Virus record (IMG/VR): IMGVR_UViG_3300050821_004425 | Coordinates: 1 to 28,286 of that record | Strand: one strand, 5' to 3' | From: a virus | Length of the DNA: 28,286 nucleotides | In this document: positions 6,259 through 12,409 of the stretch, in pieces | Layout: every line of letters starts with the position of its first letter | Position numbering within the stretch: the first letter of the stretch is position 1 | Program-made: the position numbers and the translations under genes | Notes under the pieces: model-generated | What the model was told of the DNA's origin: nothing | Database searches by the model: none | What the model saw: only the letters and a program-made list of their open reading frames with translations

Positions 6259-7172
6259 CAGAAGAGCTCGACCTAAGGACGATCGAGCCGTCGAGCATCC
6301 TAGCTCCCGGCGTACCGGTACCTGACTCTTTCGGGGGCATCCCGTGTGCTCCCGTAAGCGAGCTTCAGCCGTACATGAAGCTACTCCTGTACGGAAGACC
6401 TGGAGCTGGCAAGACCTATCTCGCCTCACAGGCTTCGAAGGTTCCTGCTATGAGCCCCGTGGCCTACATGTCTAGTGACGCCTCAGAGTCGGACACCCTG
6501 AAGAAAGCCGCACCGGATGCAATTCATCTTCCGGTCTCTAGGTACTCTGAGTTCTGGGATATCTATAACGCCGCAGCTGTAGGTATCAAGAATCCATCAA
6601 GGATTCCGTTCAGGACGTTCATCATCGACACAGGTACTGAAGCTGAGCGTATGTGGATGCGCGACATCATGGTCGACCTGGAGAAGAACGGAAGGCCATC
6701 CGGCGGCGAAGTAAACGTCGATGTCCCGAGCGTACGCGAGTGGGGACAGTCGATCAGCGGCATGAGACGCCTAGTCCGTGCCTTCCGAGATCTACCAGTC
6801 AATCTCATCGTGACTGCTCACGAAACCGAGATGCGGGACAACGCTGGTATTACCTGGTTCAAACCTGATTTCCCGGGGAAGCTCAAGAACCAGATTGCCG
6901 GCATGTTCTCCTGTGTCTGGTACATATACACCAAGGCCGAGCAGGAGATGGATGGCAAGCGGAAGATCATCGTTTCCGAACAGCGCCTCCTGCTAACCGG
7001 CTATACTGAAGGCTTCGTCTGCAAGACGAGAGCCGGAACGCTACCTCGGGTCGTCCAGGAGCCGCAGATGGCCGACCTGTACTCTGCGGTCACAGGACGA
7101 TCTCCCATAACAGGTGAAACCTTGCCTTCAGGCGACGACAGGCAGGAGAAGATCGGTGAGTCGCGCCAGTAG
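6255..7172 (+). CDS. Sak4-like RecA-fold ATPase (phage recombinase)
   Basis: A 305-residue P-loop protein: Walker A GRPGAGKT at about 47-54, a Walker B-type TFIIDTGTE near 117-125, and a VNLIVTAHE strand matching the AAA_24/Sak4 pattern, followed by FPGKLKNQIAGMFSCVW. Sak4-type proteins are short RecA-like single-strand annealing/strand exchange proteins that work with a phage SSB and an exonuclease; both kinds of partner are encoded nearby (4791 and 7764). GTG start in a GTGA overlap. Confident of the fold class; the exact biochemical role is inferred from context. Confidence 0.8.
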   Translation: MTEELDLRTIEPSSILAPGVPVPDSFGGIPCAPVSELQPYMKLLLYGRPGAGKTYLASQASKVPAMSPVAYMSSDASESDTLKKAAPDAIHLPVSRYSEFWDIYNAAAVGIKNPSRIPFRTFIIDTGTEAERMWMRDIMVDLEKNGRPSGGEVNVDVPSVREWGQSISGMRRLVRAFRDLPVNLIVTAHETEMRDNAGITWFKPDFPGKLKNQIAGMFSCVWYIYTKAEQEMDGKRKIIVSEQRLLLTGYTEGFVCKTRAGTLPRVVQEPQMADLYSAVTGRSPITGETLPSGDDRQEKIGESRQ

Positions 7173-7320
7173 AAAACTCCGTAGAACGATTGCACGTGAC
7201 CAACTGCGTGATTATCGTCAAGAACGGGCAGCTGACCTGCCTATCTGGAGACAGCCTACTCTCGGAGCGCTAATCGCCAAGCTCAAGAAGAGCCGTAGCA
7301 ATCAGGAGAAGTCCCAGTGA
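7156..7320 (+). CDS. Small basic hypothetical protein, 54 aa
   Basis: The frame is open from 7114, but GTG at 7156 has AGGAG seven bases before it and gives a sensible 54-residue protein; a longer version would lie deeper inside the Sak4-like gene. It is strongly basic (SRASRKLRRTIARDQLRD and IAKLKKSRSN), suggesting nucleic-acid contact. Its stop overlaps the next start (GTGA). No family recognised. Confidence 0.55.
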   Translation: MSRASRKLRRTIARDQLRDYRQERAADLPIWRQPTLGALIAKLKKSRSNQEKSQ

Positions 7321-7721
7321 GCGATTGCATACGGTGTAGCAATGAACTTATACCCGGCTATGCTAGTGAAGGCGGTAATTGGCCTCCAAGTAGACAGATA
7401 CGCAACTCGTACGTTTGTAGTAACTGTAGACGCACGGAGGATCAGGCCTGGCGAGAGGATAATCCTGAAAGGAATCGAGAATTTCGCAGAGCAAGAGACC
7501 AGGCCGTGAACCCTGGACGAGTAGACTACTTCGTTCAGCACATTAGAGTTACAAGGGTCAGGGGACAAGCTTCAAACCACCTATGCGAAGGATGCTGCGG
7601 CTCAGCAGCTGAACAGTGGGCATGGATACACGGCGAAGACAGAGACGACGTAAATAGCTATGTCCCGCTATGCATACCCTGTCACGTACAATACGATCTC
7701 CCTCTCCCCCAAAGCGCCTAG
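7317..7721 (+). CDS. HNH-like zinc-binding protein
   Basis: A 134-residue protein with two CxxC pairs in the N-terminal part (C4/C7 and CSNC near 34-37), then a C-terminal core CEGC...AEQWAWIHG...YVPLCIPCHVQYD. That core is the usual look of small phage HNH-type endonucleases: paired Cys for zinc, a His in the first strand, and a C-x-x-C-H end. The catalytic His would be the H of WIHG. In this position it may nick or cut DNA during recombination or act as a structural zinc protein. It is coupled to the preceding gene by GTGA. Confidence 0.65.
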   Translation: MSDCIRCSNELIPGYASEGGNWPPSRQIRNSYVCSNCRRTEDQAWREDNPERNREFRRARDQAVNPGRVDYFVQHIRVTRVRGQASNHLCEGCCGSAAEQWAWIHGEDRDDVNSYVPLCIPCHVQYDLPLPQSA

Positions 7722-7763
7722 CAGGAAGGAGTCCTATAACAGGCGAGACACTACCGGCAGCCG

Positions 7764-8315
7764 ATGACAGAAACTCAATCAGTACTGGTAACGGAACGGA
7801 GTAACGAAGTGGGTATCAAGGTTACAGTCAGCGACCAGGAAGCCTCCTCAGGCGACAGAGAAAATCTTCCAGTCGGCAAGTACCACTGCGCGATCACCGA
7901 CGTCCGACTCGACAGTCCAGGGGCTGGAGACAACATCGGTAGACCAATGCTTGTCTTCGACTTCACCGTTCAGGACTCGGAGCTTCACCAGCCGGCGAGG
8001 CTGAACGAGTTCAAGGACAGGCACATCTTCACCAACGCCTGCATCTGGGAGGGGGCCCTCTACACCATCGTCGGCATCCTGAAGGCGATGGGCAAGTACG
8101 AAGAGAACCTCGACGCGGACGGCGAGCTCGACGCGCCGGATGACCCCGACTACTACATCGGCACCCAGATGTTCGTCCGTCGGGCGACCAACAACAAGCA
8201 GCGGCAGAAGTTCCCGGACAACCCGGACTACTGGATTCAGGCTTCCGGCTTCTCCGCGATCAAGTCCAAGGTCGGAGCGTCCACGAGTTCGAGCGACAAC
8301 TCGCTCCTGCCGTAA
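7764..8315 (+). CDS. DUF669-like candidate single-strand DNA-binding protein
   Basis: A 183-residue protein with a beta-rich core (LPVGKYHCAITDVRL..., PMLVFDFTVQD, YIGTQMFVRRATNNKQ) and an acidic disordered tail ending in SLLP. This resembles DUF669-type phage proteins that accompany Sak4-like recombinases and act as SSBs. GTG at 7809 has GGAG seven bases upstream and gives a 168-residue protein that may be the better start; ATG at 7764 has no clear ribosome site. Function rests mainly on layout and the DUF669-like pattern. The downstream gap holds the structured RNA. Confidence 0.6.
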   Translation: MTETQSVLVTERSNEVGIKVTVSDQEASSGDRENLPVGKYHCAITDVRLDSPGAGDNIGRPMLVFDFTVQDSELHQPARLNEFKDRHIFTNACIWEGALYTIVGILKAMGKYEENLDADGELDAPDDPDYYIGTQMFVRRATNNKQRQKFPDNPDYWIQASGFSAIKSKVGASTSSSDNSLLP

Positions 8316-8321
8316 CAAGAC

Positions 8322-8505
8322 CGGGACTGCTCGACGATAACATTGGTTCAGAAGAAGTTCGTTGAAAGCCAAAGCGGGCAGTCCCGCCCTGAATGTCCGG
8401 CTCAAGGACAGATTGTCGAAGGCGCCACATGACGCATTCTTGAGCCGGGCCTTGAGGGCCGTAAACTCGGAGTAACGTGAACGGGTTCGACTCCCGTACG
8501 GTCCG
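8322..8505 (+). ncRNA. Multi-stem structured RNA with tRNA-like 3' end
   Basis: Four structural units follow one another in this gene-free stretch. (1) 8322-8330 pairs with 8378-8386 (9 bp) and encloses TTGGTTCA 8343-8350 paired with TGAA 8363-8366 and CCAA 8369-8372, with an AG bulge. (2) 8397-8406 pairs with 8439-8448 (10 bp, perfect), enclosing a GACA/TGTC hairpin. (3) 8456-8462 pairs with 8498-8504 (7 bp, one G-U), like an acceptor stem. (4) ACGGG 8481-8485 pairs with CCCGT 8493-8497 around the loop TTCGACT, a good T-arm. There is no room for D and anticodon arms. It may be a separate RNA or the leader of the DUF397 gene. Confidence 0.55.
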
Positions 8506-8519
8506 CGGAGGTGATAAGG

Positions 8520-8720
8520 GTGTGGCGTAAGTCGTCGTTTTCTAACATGAACGGAAACTGCGTAGAAGTACGCCTAGGACTAGACGGCTCTGCAGACATG
8601 CGAGACTCTAAGGACAATCGTCAGGGCCCCGTCTTAAGGTTCACTCCAGAAGAGTGGCACGCCTTCCTGGACGGCGTCAAGAAGGGCGAATTCGACGATC
8701 TCGGTAGAGAAAGAGAATGA
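8520..8720 (+). CDS. DUF397 domain protein
   Basis: Residues WRKSSFSNMNGNCVEV..., ADMRDSKD... and FTPEEWHAFLDGVKKGEFD are the full DUF397 signature (W-x-K-SS-S...NCVEV...VRDSK...W..F...). DUF397 proteins are small, abundant in Streptomyces, and usually lie beside XRE-type regulators tied to development and antibiotic control. GTG at 8520 is chosen because GGAGG at 8507-8511 is 8 bases upstream and the DUF397 pattern starts right after it; GTG at 8511 overlaps that ribosome site. No XRE partner is seen in the window, so this copy may act on a host regulator (inference). Couples to the next gene by ATGA. Confidence 0.85.
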   Translation: MWRKSSFSNMNGNCVEVRLGLDGSADMRDSKDNRQGPVLRFTPEEWHAFLDGVKKGEFDDLGRERE

Positions 8721-8953
8721 TGTACGTGCTTAGATACGACAAGAAGGATTGGCTAATAATCCTTCTGGCGACCGGAGCGATGATATACAACAGTGAGCGC
8801 GCTCTCCGACAAAATCGACGACATGACGAAGAGGCACGTGAGCTGGCGGAGAGGCACTACCAGCTTAGCCTTCGTGCTATAGAAAATCAGGAACGACCCT
8901 CATGGCTCCGCAGAGGCGACGAAGACAGGGACGTGAATGTTTCGGATAAGTAA
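8717..8953 (+). CDS. Hypothetical protein with possible membrane helix
   Basis: A 78-residue protein with ATG overlapping the DUF397 stop. Residues 10-26 (DWLIILLATGAMIYNSERA) could form one short membrane helix. The rest is charged and helical (RQNRRHDEEARELAERHYQL). Function unknown. Its end overlaps queD by 17 bases, which places it in the transcription unit of the deazaguanine genes. Confidence 0.6.
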   Translation: MMYVLRYDKKDWLIILLATGAMIYNSERALRQNRRHDEEARELAERHYQLSLRAIENQERPSWLRRGDEDRDVNVSDK

Positions 8954-9350
8954 GGACTTTGAGTTCAGCGCCGCACATCACCTGGAGGGACTGCCTCCCG
9001 AGCATCAATGTGCCAGAGTTCACGGACATAACTATACCGTCAGACTCATCCTCGAAGCGGATAATCTAAACGGGGTCGGCTTCGTGCGGGACTACGGTGA
9101 GCTCGACCAGTTCAGGGACTGGCTAAAGAACGCGTTTGACCATCGGGACATCAACGATGCAGAGTTCGTAGGCAATCCAACAGCCGAGAACATGGCCCGA
9201 GCGATATACGAGGTCACTGCTACGCTGTTCCCCGAACTCGCAGGCGTCGGAGTATCCGAAACGCACAAGACCTGGGCGTACTTCTATCCAGGCGTAGTAT
9301 CTATGACCGAGCCTCCCGACGAGGGCCTGGAACTGGAAGGACGTAAGTGA
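8937..9350 (+). CDS. queD: QueD-like 6-carboxytetrahydropterin synthase
   Basis: QueD converts dihydroneopterin triphosphate, the FolE product, into 6-carboxy-5,6,7,8-tetrahydropterin. The 137-residue protein shows the family motifs: FSAAHHL (H15), C25-x3-HGHNY (catalytic Cys; zinc ligands H29 and H31), FDHRDIN at 67-73 with the catalytic Asp-His pair, NPTAENMA, and SETHKTWA with E108 for substrate binding. Length is typical. It directly precedes folE with a GTGA overlap, giving the first two pathway enzymes in one unit. Its product feeds QueE (684-1394). Confidence 0.92.
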   Translation: MFRISKDFEFSAAHHLEGLPPEHQCARVHGHNYTVRLILEADNLNGVGFVRDYGELDQFRDWLKNAFDHRDINDAEFVGNPTAENMARAIYEVTATLFPELAGVGVSETHKTWAYFYPGVVSMTEPPDEGLELEGRK

Positions 9351-9925
9351 GCGTAATAGGTCCGCAGTATCTGGCCAACGCCTCGCCAGAAGATCTCGTC
9401 GACGCTCTGCTCCGAAAGACCTGTCCGGATGTCTACGACCCCGAAGCAGAACACTTCGCCCAGACGCCTAGGCGGTTCGTCAAGATGCTCAGGGAGCTTA
9501 CCGATGGAACCGAGGACTTTGTCTTCACGACCTTCGCGGCCAATGGCCATGAGATGGTCGTAATCAAAGACATCCGCTTCGTCAGCCTGTGTGCACACCA
9601 TATCGCCCCGTTCACCGGCGTATGTCATATCGGTTACATACCGGAGAAGCTCGTGGCCGGTATCTCGAAGTTCGCTCGTCACGTCCGAGCGATGGCGCAC
9701 ACCCTCACCGTCCAGGAAGACTTGACTACCAACATCGCAGACTCCCTCGACGACATTCTAGACCCAAAAGGAGTTGCGGTCGTCATGAGCGCTACGCACT
9801 CGTGCATGTCTGTGCGCGGAGCGCTAGCTCACGGCACAACCACGATCACGTCGGCGATGCGTGGCGTCTTCTCGGAGCATGACCGAACCGCAAAGATAGA
9901 ATTTATGGAACATATCCGTGGATAA
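9347..9925 (+). CDS. folE: GTP cyclohydrolase I (FolE)
   Basis: FolE opens GTP to form 7,8-dihydroneopterin triphosphate, the entry step for folate and for 7-deazaguanines. In the 192-residue protein the zinc ligands are visible: C82 and H85 in SLCAHHIAPF and C153 in ATHSCMSVRGA. GYIPEKLVAGISKFAR and TTTITSAMRGVF match the family closely. GTG start overlapping the queD stop. In a phage beside queD and dpdA, its role is most likely to raise the supply of deazaguanine precursor rather than folate. Confidence 0.95.
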   Translation: MSVIGPQYLANASPEDLVDALLRKTCPDVYDPEAEHFAQTPRRFVKMLRELTDGTEDFVFTTFAANGHEMVVIKDIRFVSLCAHHIAPFTGVCHIGYIPEKLVAGISKFARHVRAMAHTLTVQEDLTTNIADSLDDILDPKGVAVVMSATHSCMSVRGALAHGTTTITSAMRGVFSEHDRTAKIEFMEHIRG

Positions 9926-10337
9926 GATATACGTAGCCGGCTATCTGGAAAATACCGAGCGCATGCGGCATGTACGTAGCCTGCTACAAAGTCATGGCTT
10001 CATAGTCACTTCGAGGTGGATAGACGAAGGAGACGACCAAGCCAAGAGGCGCCTGGAAGTCTGGGAGGGGAAGATAGACGAGGACCCAGAAAAGTTCGCC
10101 TTCTTCGCCCGTCGGGACCTAGCAGACATAGACGAGGCTCGCTTCGTCGTATTCTTCTCCGCCGGAGACGGACGCATGAGTAGTGGAGGACGACACATAG
10201 AGATGGGATATGCCCTGGCTAAGGGATACCCCGTTGTCATCATAGGACCGAGAGAAAACGTCTTTCAAGCCTTGCCGTACTTTGGACATTTCGATACCGT
10301 AGAGGATTTCCTGGCGGAGTCAGAAAGAGGTCAGTAG
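9918..10337 (+). CDS. Nucleoside 2-deoxyribosyltransferase-like protein
   Basis: A 139-residue protein with the small Rossmann-like plan of deoxyribosyltransferase/DUF4406 proteins: KIYVAGYLEN at the N-terminus, SHGFIVTSRW, then ARRDLADIDEARFVVFFSA, the hallmark SGGRHIEMGYALAKGYPVVIIGPRENVF, and an FL-rich end. Family members cut or exchange the base of deoxynucleosides or nucleotides, using a Glu nucleophile (here probably the E of RHIEMGYA). It sits between folE and dpdA, overlapping folE by 8 bases and meeting dpdA in TAGTG. It may process nucleotides for modification or recycle displaced guanine; that link is inferred. Confidence 0.75.
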   Translation: MDKIYVAGYLENTERMRHVRSLLQSHGFIVTSRWIDEGDDQAKRRLEVWEGKIDEDPEKFAFFARRDLADIDEARFVVFFSAGDGRMSSGGRHIEMGYALAKGYPVVIIGPRENVFQALPYFGHFDTVEDFLAESERGQ

Positions 10338-11098
10338 TGGAAGTAGCCCTTATCGCCCCGGTCTCGCTGCTAGATTCTACGGAGTACCAGAAGTTCCACA
10401 TGGTGCTCCCAGCTGTAGTAGGCAACTGGGAGTACGCCGAGTTCTACAAGAGGCTCGGCCTTAAGGAGGGTTACTACGTTATACTGGACAATGGCGCTTG
10501 GGAAGGGGCGTCCCTCTCATCCGTAGAGCTCATGAATATGGCCTACAGGTTCCACGTTCAGGAAGTCGTAGTGCCTGACATCATCAACGGACAACCCGAA
10601 GACACTCTGACCATGATGCGTGCCTTCTTCAACTCGGCCGCAGTATCAGGGACCTACTACGGAGGATGGCATAGGCCTGCATACGCTGCCGTAGTACACG
10701 GCTCCTCGATTACTGAAGCTATAGACTTCGTCGATATAGTCGCCAGTGAGTTTCCTCAGATAACTGTATTCTCCCTGGCCAAGAAGTTGCCACGCTTCTG
10801 CAACGACTGGAACGCTAGGGGCAAGATAGCGGAGCACATTCGTCATACATACGGAGACAGATTTCAGATCCATCTTCTAGGATACAACGAACACATACCG
10901 AGCGAGCTGGATGTACCGGCTCGTAGCATAGACATGACTACACCCTACACTTGTTCCTTCAAGGATAAGGAACTGGGTGTACTAGATGAGATACACGTAC
11001 CGAGGCCCGGTAACTACTTCGGTCTCGGACGGGATGCATTCAATATGAGAAAACTGATGTACAACATCGAACTAATGATAGGAAGGGCAGACCGATGA
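10337..11098 (+). CDS. dpdA: DpdA-like deazaguanine DNA transglycosylase
   Basis: DpdA is a relative of tRNA-guanine transglycosylase that swaps guanine in DNA for a 7-deazaguanine. The 253-residue protein has the phage DpdA pattern: VILDNGAWEG with D51 (TGT general-base position), VVPDIINGQ (D81), YAAVVHGSS, FQIHLLGYN at 167-174, and RSIDMTTPY with D189 at the nucleophile position. It lacks the large zinc region of bacterial TGT. GTG start overlaps the preceding stop (TAGTG), and its own stop overlaps the next start (ATGA). The presence of FolE, QueD and QueE in the same window strongly supports the call. Confidence 0.82.
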   Translation: MEVALIAPVSLLDSTEYQKFHMVLPAVVGNWEYAEFYKRLGLKEGYYVILDNGAWEGASLSSVELMNMAYRFHVQEVVVPDIINGQPEDTLTMMRAFFNSAAVSGTYYGGWHRPAYAAVVHGSSITEAIDFVDIVASEFPQITVFSLAKKLPRFCNDWNARGKIAEHIRHTYGDRFQIHLLGYNEHIPSELDVPARSIDMTTPYTCSFKDKELGVLDEIHVPRPGNYFGLGRDAFNMRKLMYNIELMIGRADR

Positions 11099-11922
11099 GG
11101 CAGCACGGAAATCGCGGAGCCAACCTCGCATATCCAACGGGCCCGTTCTTCGAGAGCTTCATTACGGACCATGAAGCTCTTCCGACGGCACCGCTCAACG
11201 TCGATCACGTCACCGACGTCCGGCAGTTCTACATGTACGCGAACGGCCCAGATCCTTCAGCACCGCCGTCGATAGCACAAACCGGTATCGGAAACTGTAC
11301 ATGTGCTGGCGCTGCCGAAGGCTTTAGCATCTGCTCCGCGTTCAGCGGTATCTTCCCGGGCGGAGTTCACTTTCCGACGAACAACGTGATTGGGCTGTAC
11401 GAACGATTCGGCTACAAGCTCGGCGACGAGTCGACTGACAACGGCGCTCAGCTCACCCAGGTCGCGGCATCGCTCGTGACTGAAGGCATCGTAGACGACG
11501 AGGGACATACACACCAGCTCGCCGGCTGGGTACAGCTCCAGGACCCGACGAACCCTTGGACGCTTCGCCGAGTTATCAACATGTTCGGCTTCGTCTACAT
11601 GGGTTACTGTCTGCCAGACGATGCGATGCAGGAGTTCGACGACGGACAACCGTTCACCGATACGTCGCCATCCGCCGACCCGAACGAGGGCCACTGCATG
11701 ATCTACTCATACAGCGACCTGACTAGCTGGACTGAGTCGCCCGACTCCGCCAGCGGCAAGGTTGTCACCTGGGCAGACGCTCAGGGACTCTCGCCAGCCT
11801 GGAATAGCAAGTACGGCTATCAGGGACTCGTTCTGGTTACGCAGGACTACATCAGGCTGAACGGCACTACCGTCCAGGGCTATAACCTAGAGCAGATGCT
11901 GCACGAAAGCCAGGGCGCCTAA
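11095..11922 (+). CDS. Papain-like cysteine peptidase fold protein
   Basis: A 275-residue protein with the arrangement of papain/C39-like folds: an N-terminal IGNCTCAGAAEG with C68 or C70 as candidate nucleophile, EGHCMIYSY with H200 as candidate general base, then VVTWADAQG...WNSKYGYQGLVLV, like the TW-G...W...Y segment that completes these domains. There is no signal peptide. ATG overlaps the dpdA stop, so it is co-translated with the modification genes. Similar proteins occur in phage and actinobacterial genomes without a settled role; it could process a phage or host protein, or act as an amidase or transglutaminase-like enzyme. Confidence 0.6.
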   Translation: MRQHGNRGANLAYPTGPFFESFITDHEALPTAPLNVDHVTDVRQFYMYANGPDPSAPPSIAQTGIGNCTCAGAAEGFSICSAFSGIFPGGVHFPTNNVIGLYERFGYKLGDESTDNGAQLTQVAASLVTEGIVDDEGHTHQLAGWVQLQDPTNPWTLRRVINMFGFVYMGYCLPDDAMQEFDDGQPFTDTSPSADPNEGHCMIYSYSDLTSWTESPDSASGKVVTWADAQGLSPAWNSKYGYQGLVLVTQDYIRLNGTTVQGYNLEQMLHESQGA

Positions 11923-11924
11923 GA

Positions 11925-12110
11925 ATGAAGAAGGGGCACGAAGATAGATCAGGTAATCGTCCTGGTGCAGGTAAGCCTCCGGCAGAGGGGATTGTCTACG
12001 CCAGTATCGCAGATAGGCCGTATAACTGTATCTGCTCTTCGGTGGTTCTGCCTGACGGTAAAAGCATATACATCAAGTATATGAACACGATGTGCATCGC
12101 GAGGCACTGA
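11925..12110 (+). CDS. Hypothetical protein, 61 aa
   Basis: An open frame starting two bases after the previous stop. The N-terminal half is Gly/Pro-rich and basic; the C-terminal half (NCICSSVVLPDGKSIYIKYMNTMC) contains three Cys. There is no clear ribosome site, but the stop is joined to the next ATG (TGATG). No family recognised. Confidence 0.5.
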   Translation: MKKGHEDRSGNRPGAGKPPAEGIVYASIADRPYNCICSSVVLPDGKSIYIKYMNTMCIARH

Positions 12111-12409
12111 TGGAAATATACCGCATAGTATTCGAAACGGTAATCCAGAGCCATCTGGCCCAATACTGCAATGCGAATCCTACGCTTTACAAGAACGTTA
12201 CCCAGACTGTACCGAACTCACAGATTCCGGACGGGTCGTGGTACGAAGTCATAGGGCGCGAGACAGATGACCCCTGGAGTCAATATAACCAGCTAAAGAA
12301 GTGGGATCGGGATGACGAGCAGTTCGTTAGAAACATACGACTACAGAAACTGGTAAGCGAGCCTCGTTGGGAAGAAATCCCTGATCCGCATGGAACCTCG
12401 ACACCCTAA
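12110..12409 (+). CDS. Hypothetical protein, 99 aa
   Basis: The frame is open from GTG 12092, but ATG 12110 overlaps the preceding stop (TGATG) and is preferred. The sequence begins MEIYRIVFETVIQSHLAQYC and has several Trp/Tyr residues (SWYEVIGRE, DPWSQYNQLKKWD). No motif recognised. It overlaps the polymerase gene by 20 bases, so it may be a co-translated replication accessory. Confidence 0.55.
   Translation: MEIYRIVFETVIQSHLAQYCNANPTLYKNVTQTVPNSQIPDGSWYEVIGRETDDPWSQYNQLKKWDRDDEQFVRNIRLQKLVSEPRWEEIPDPHGTSTP

Noticed and set aside
7848-8405. 185-residue minus-strand frame opposite the DUF669-like gene
   Set aside because: Composition is Arg/Val/Glu repetitive and it runs into the structured RNA; the plus-strand gene fits the operon.
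8431-8506. A complete tRNA gene ending at the T-arm near 8505
   Set aside because: Only 18 nt separate the acceptor-like 5' strand from the T-arm, so D and anticodon arms cannot fit, and no other 5' strand matches within tRNA length.
8511-8720. DUF397 gene starting at GTG 8511
   Set aside because: That GTG overlaps the GGAGG ribosome site; GTG 8520 has correct spacing and begins right at the conserved WRKSS motif.
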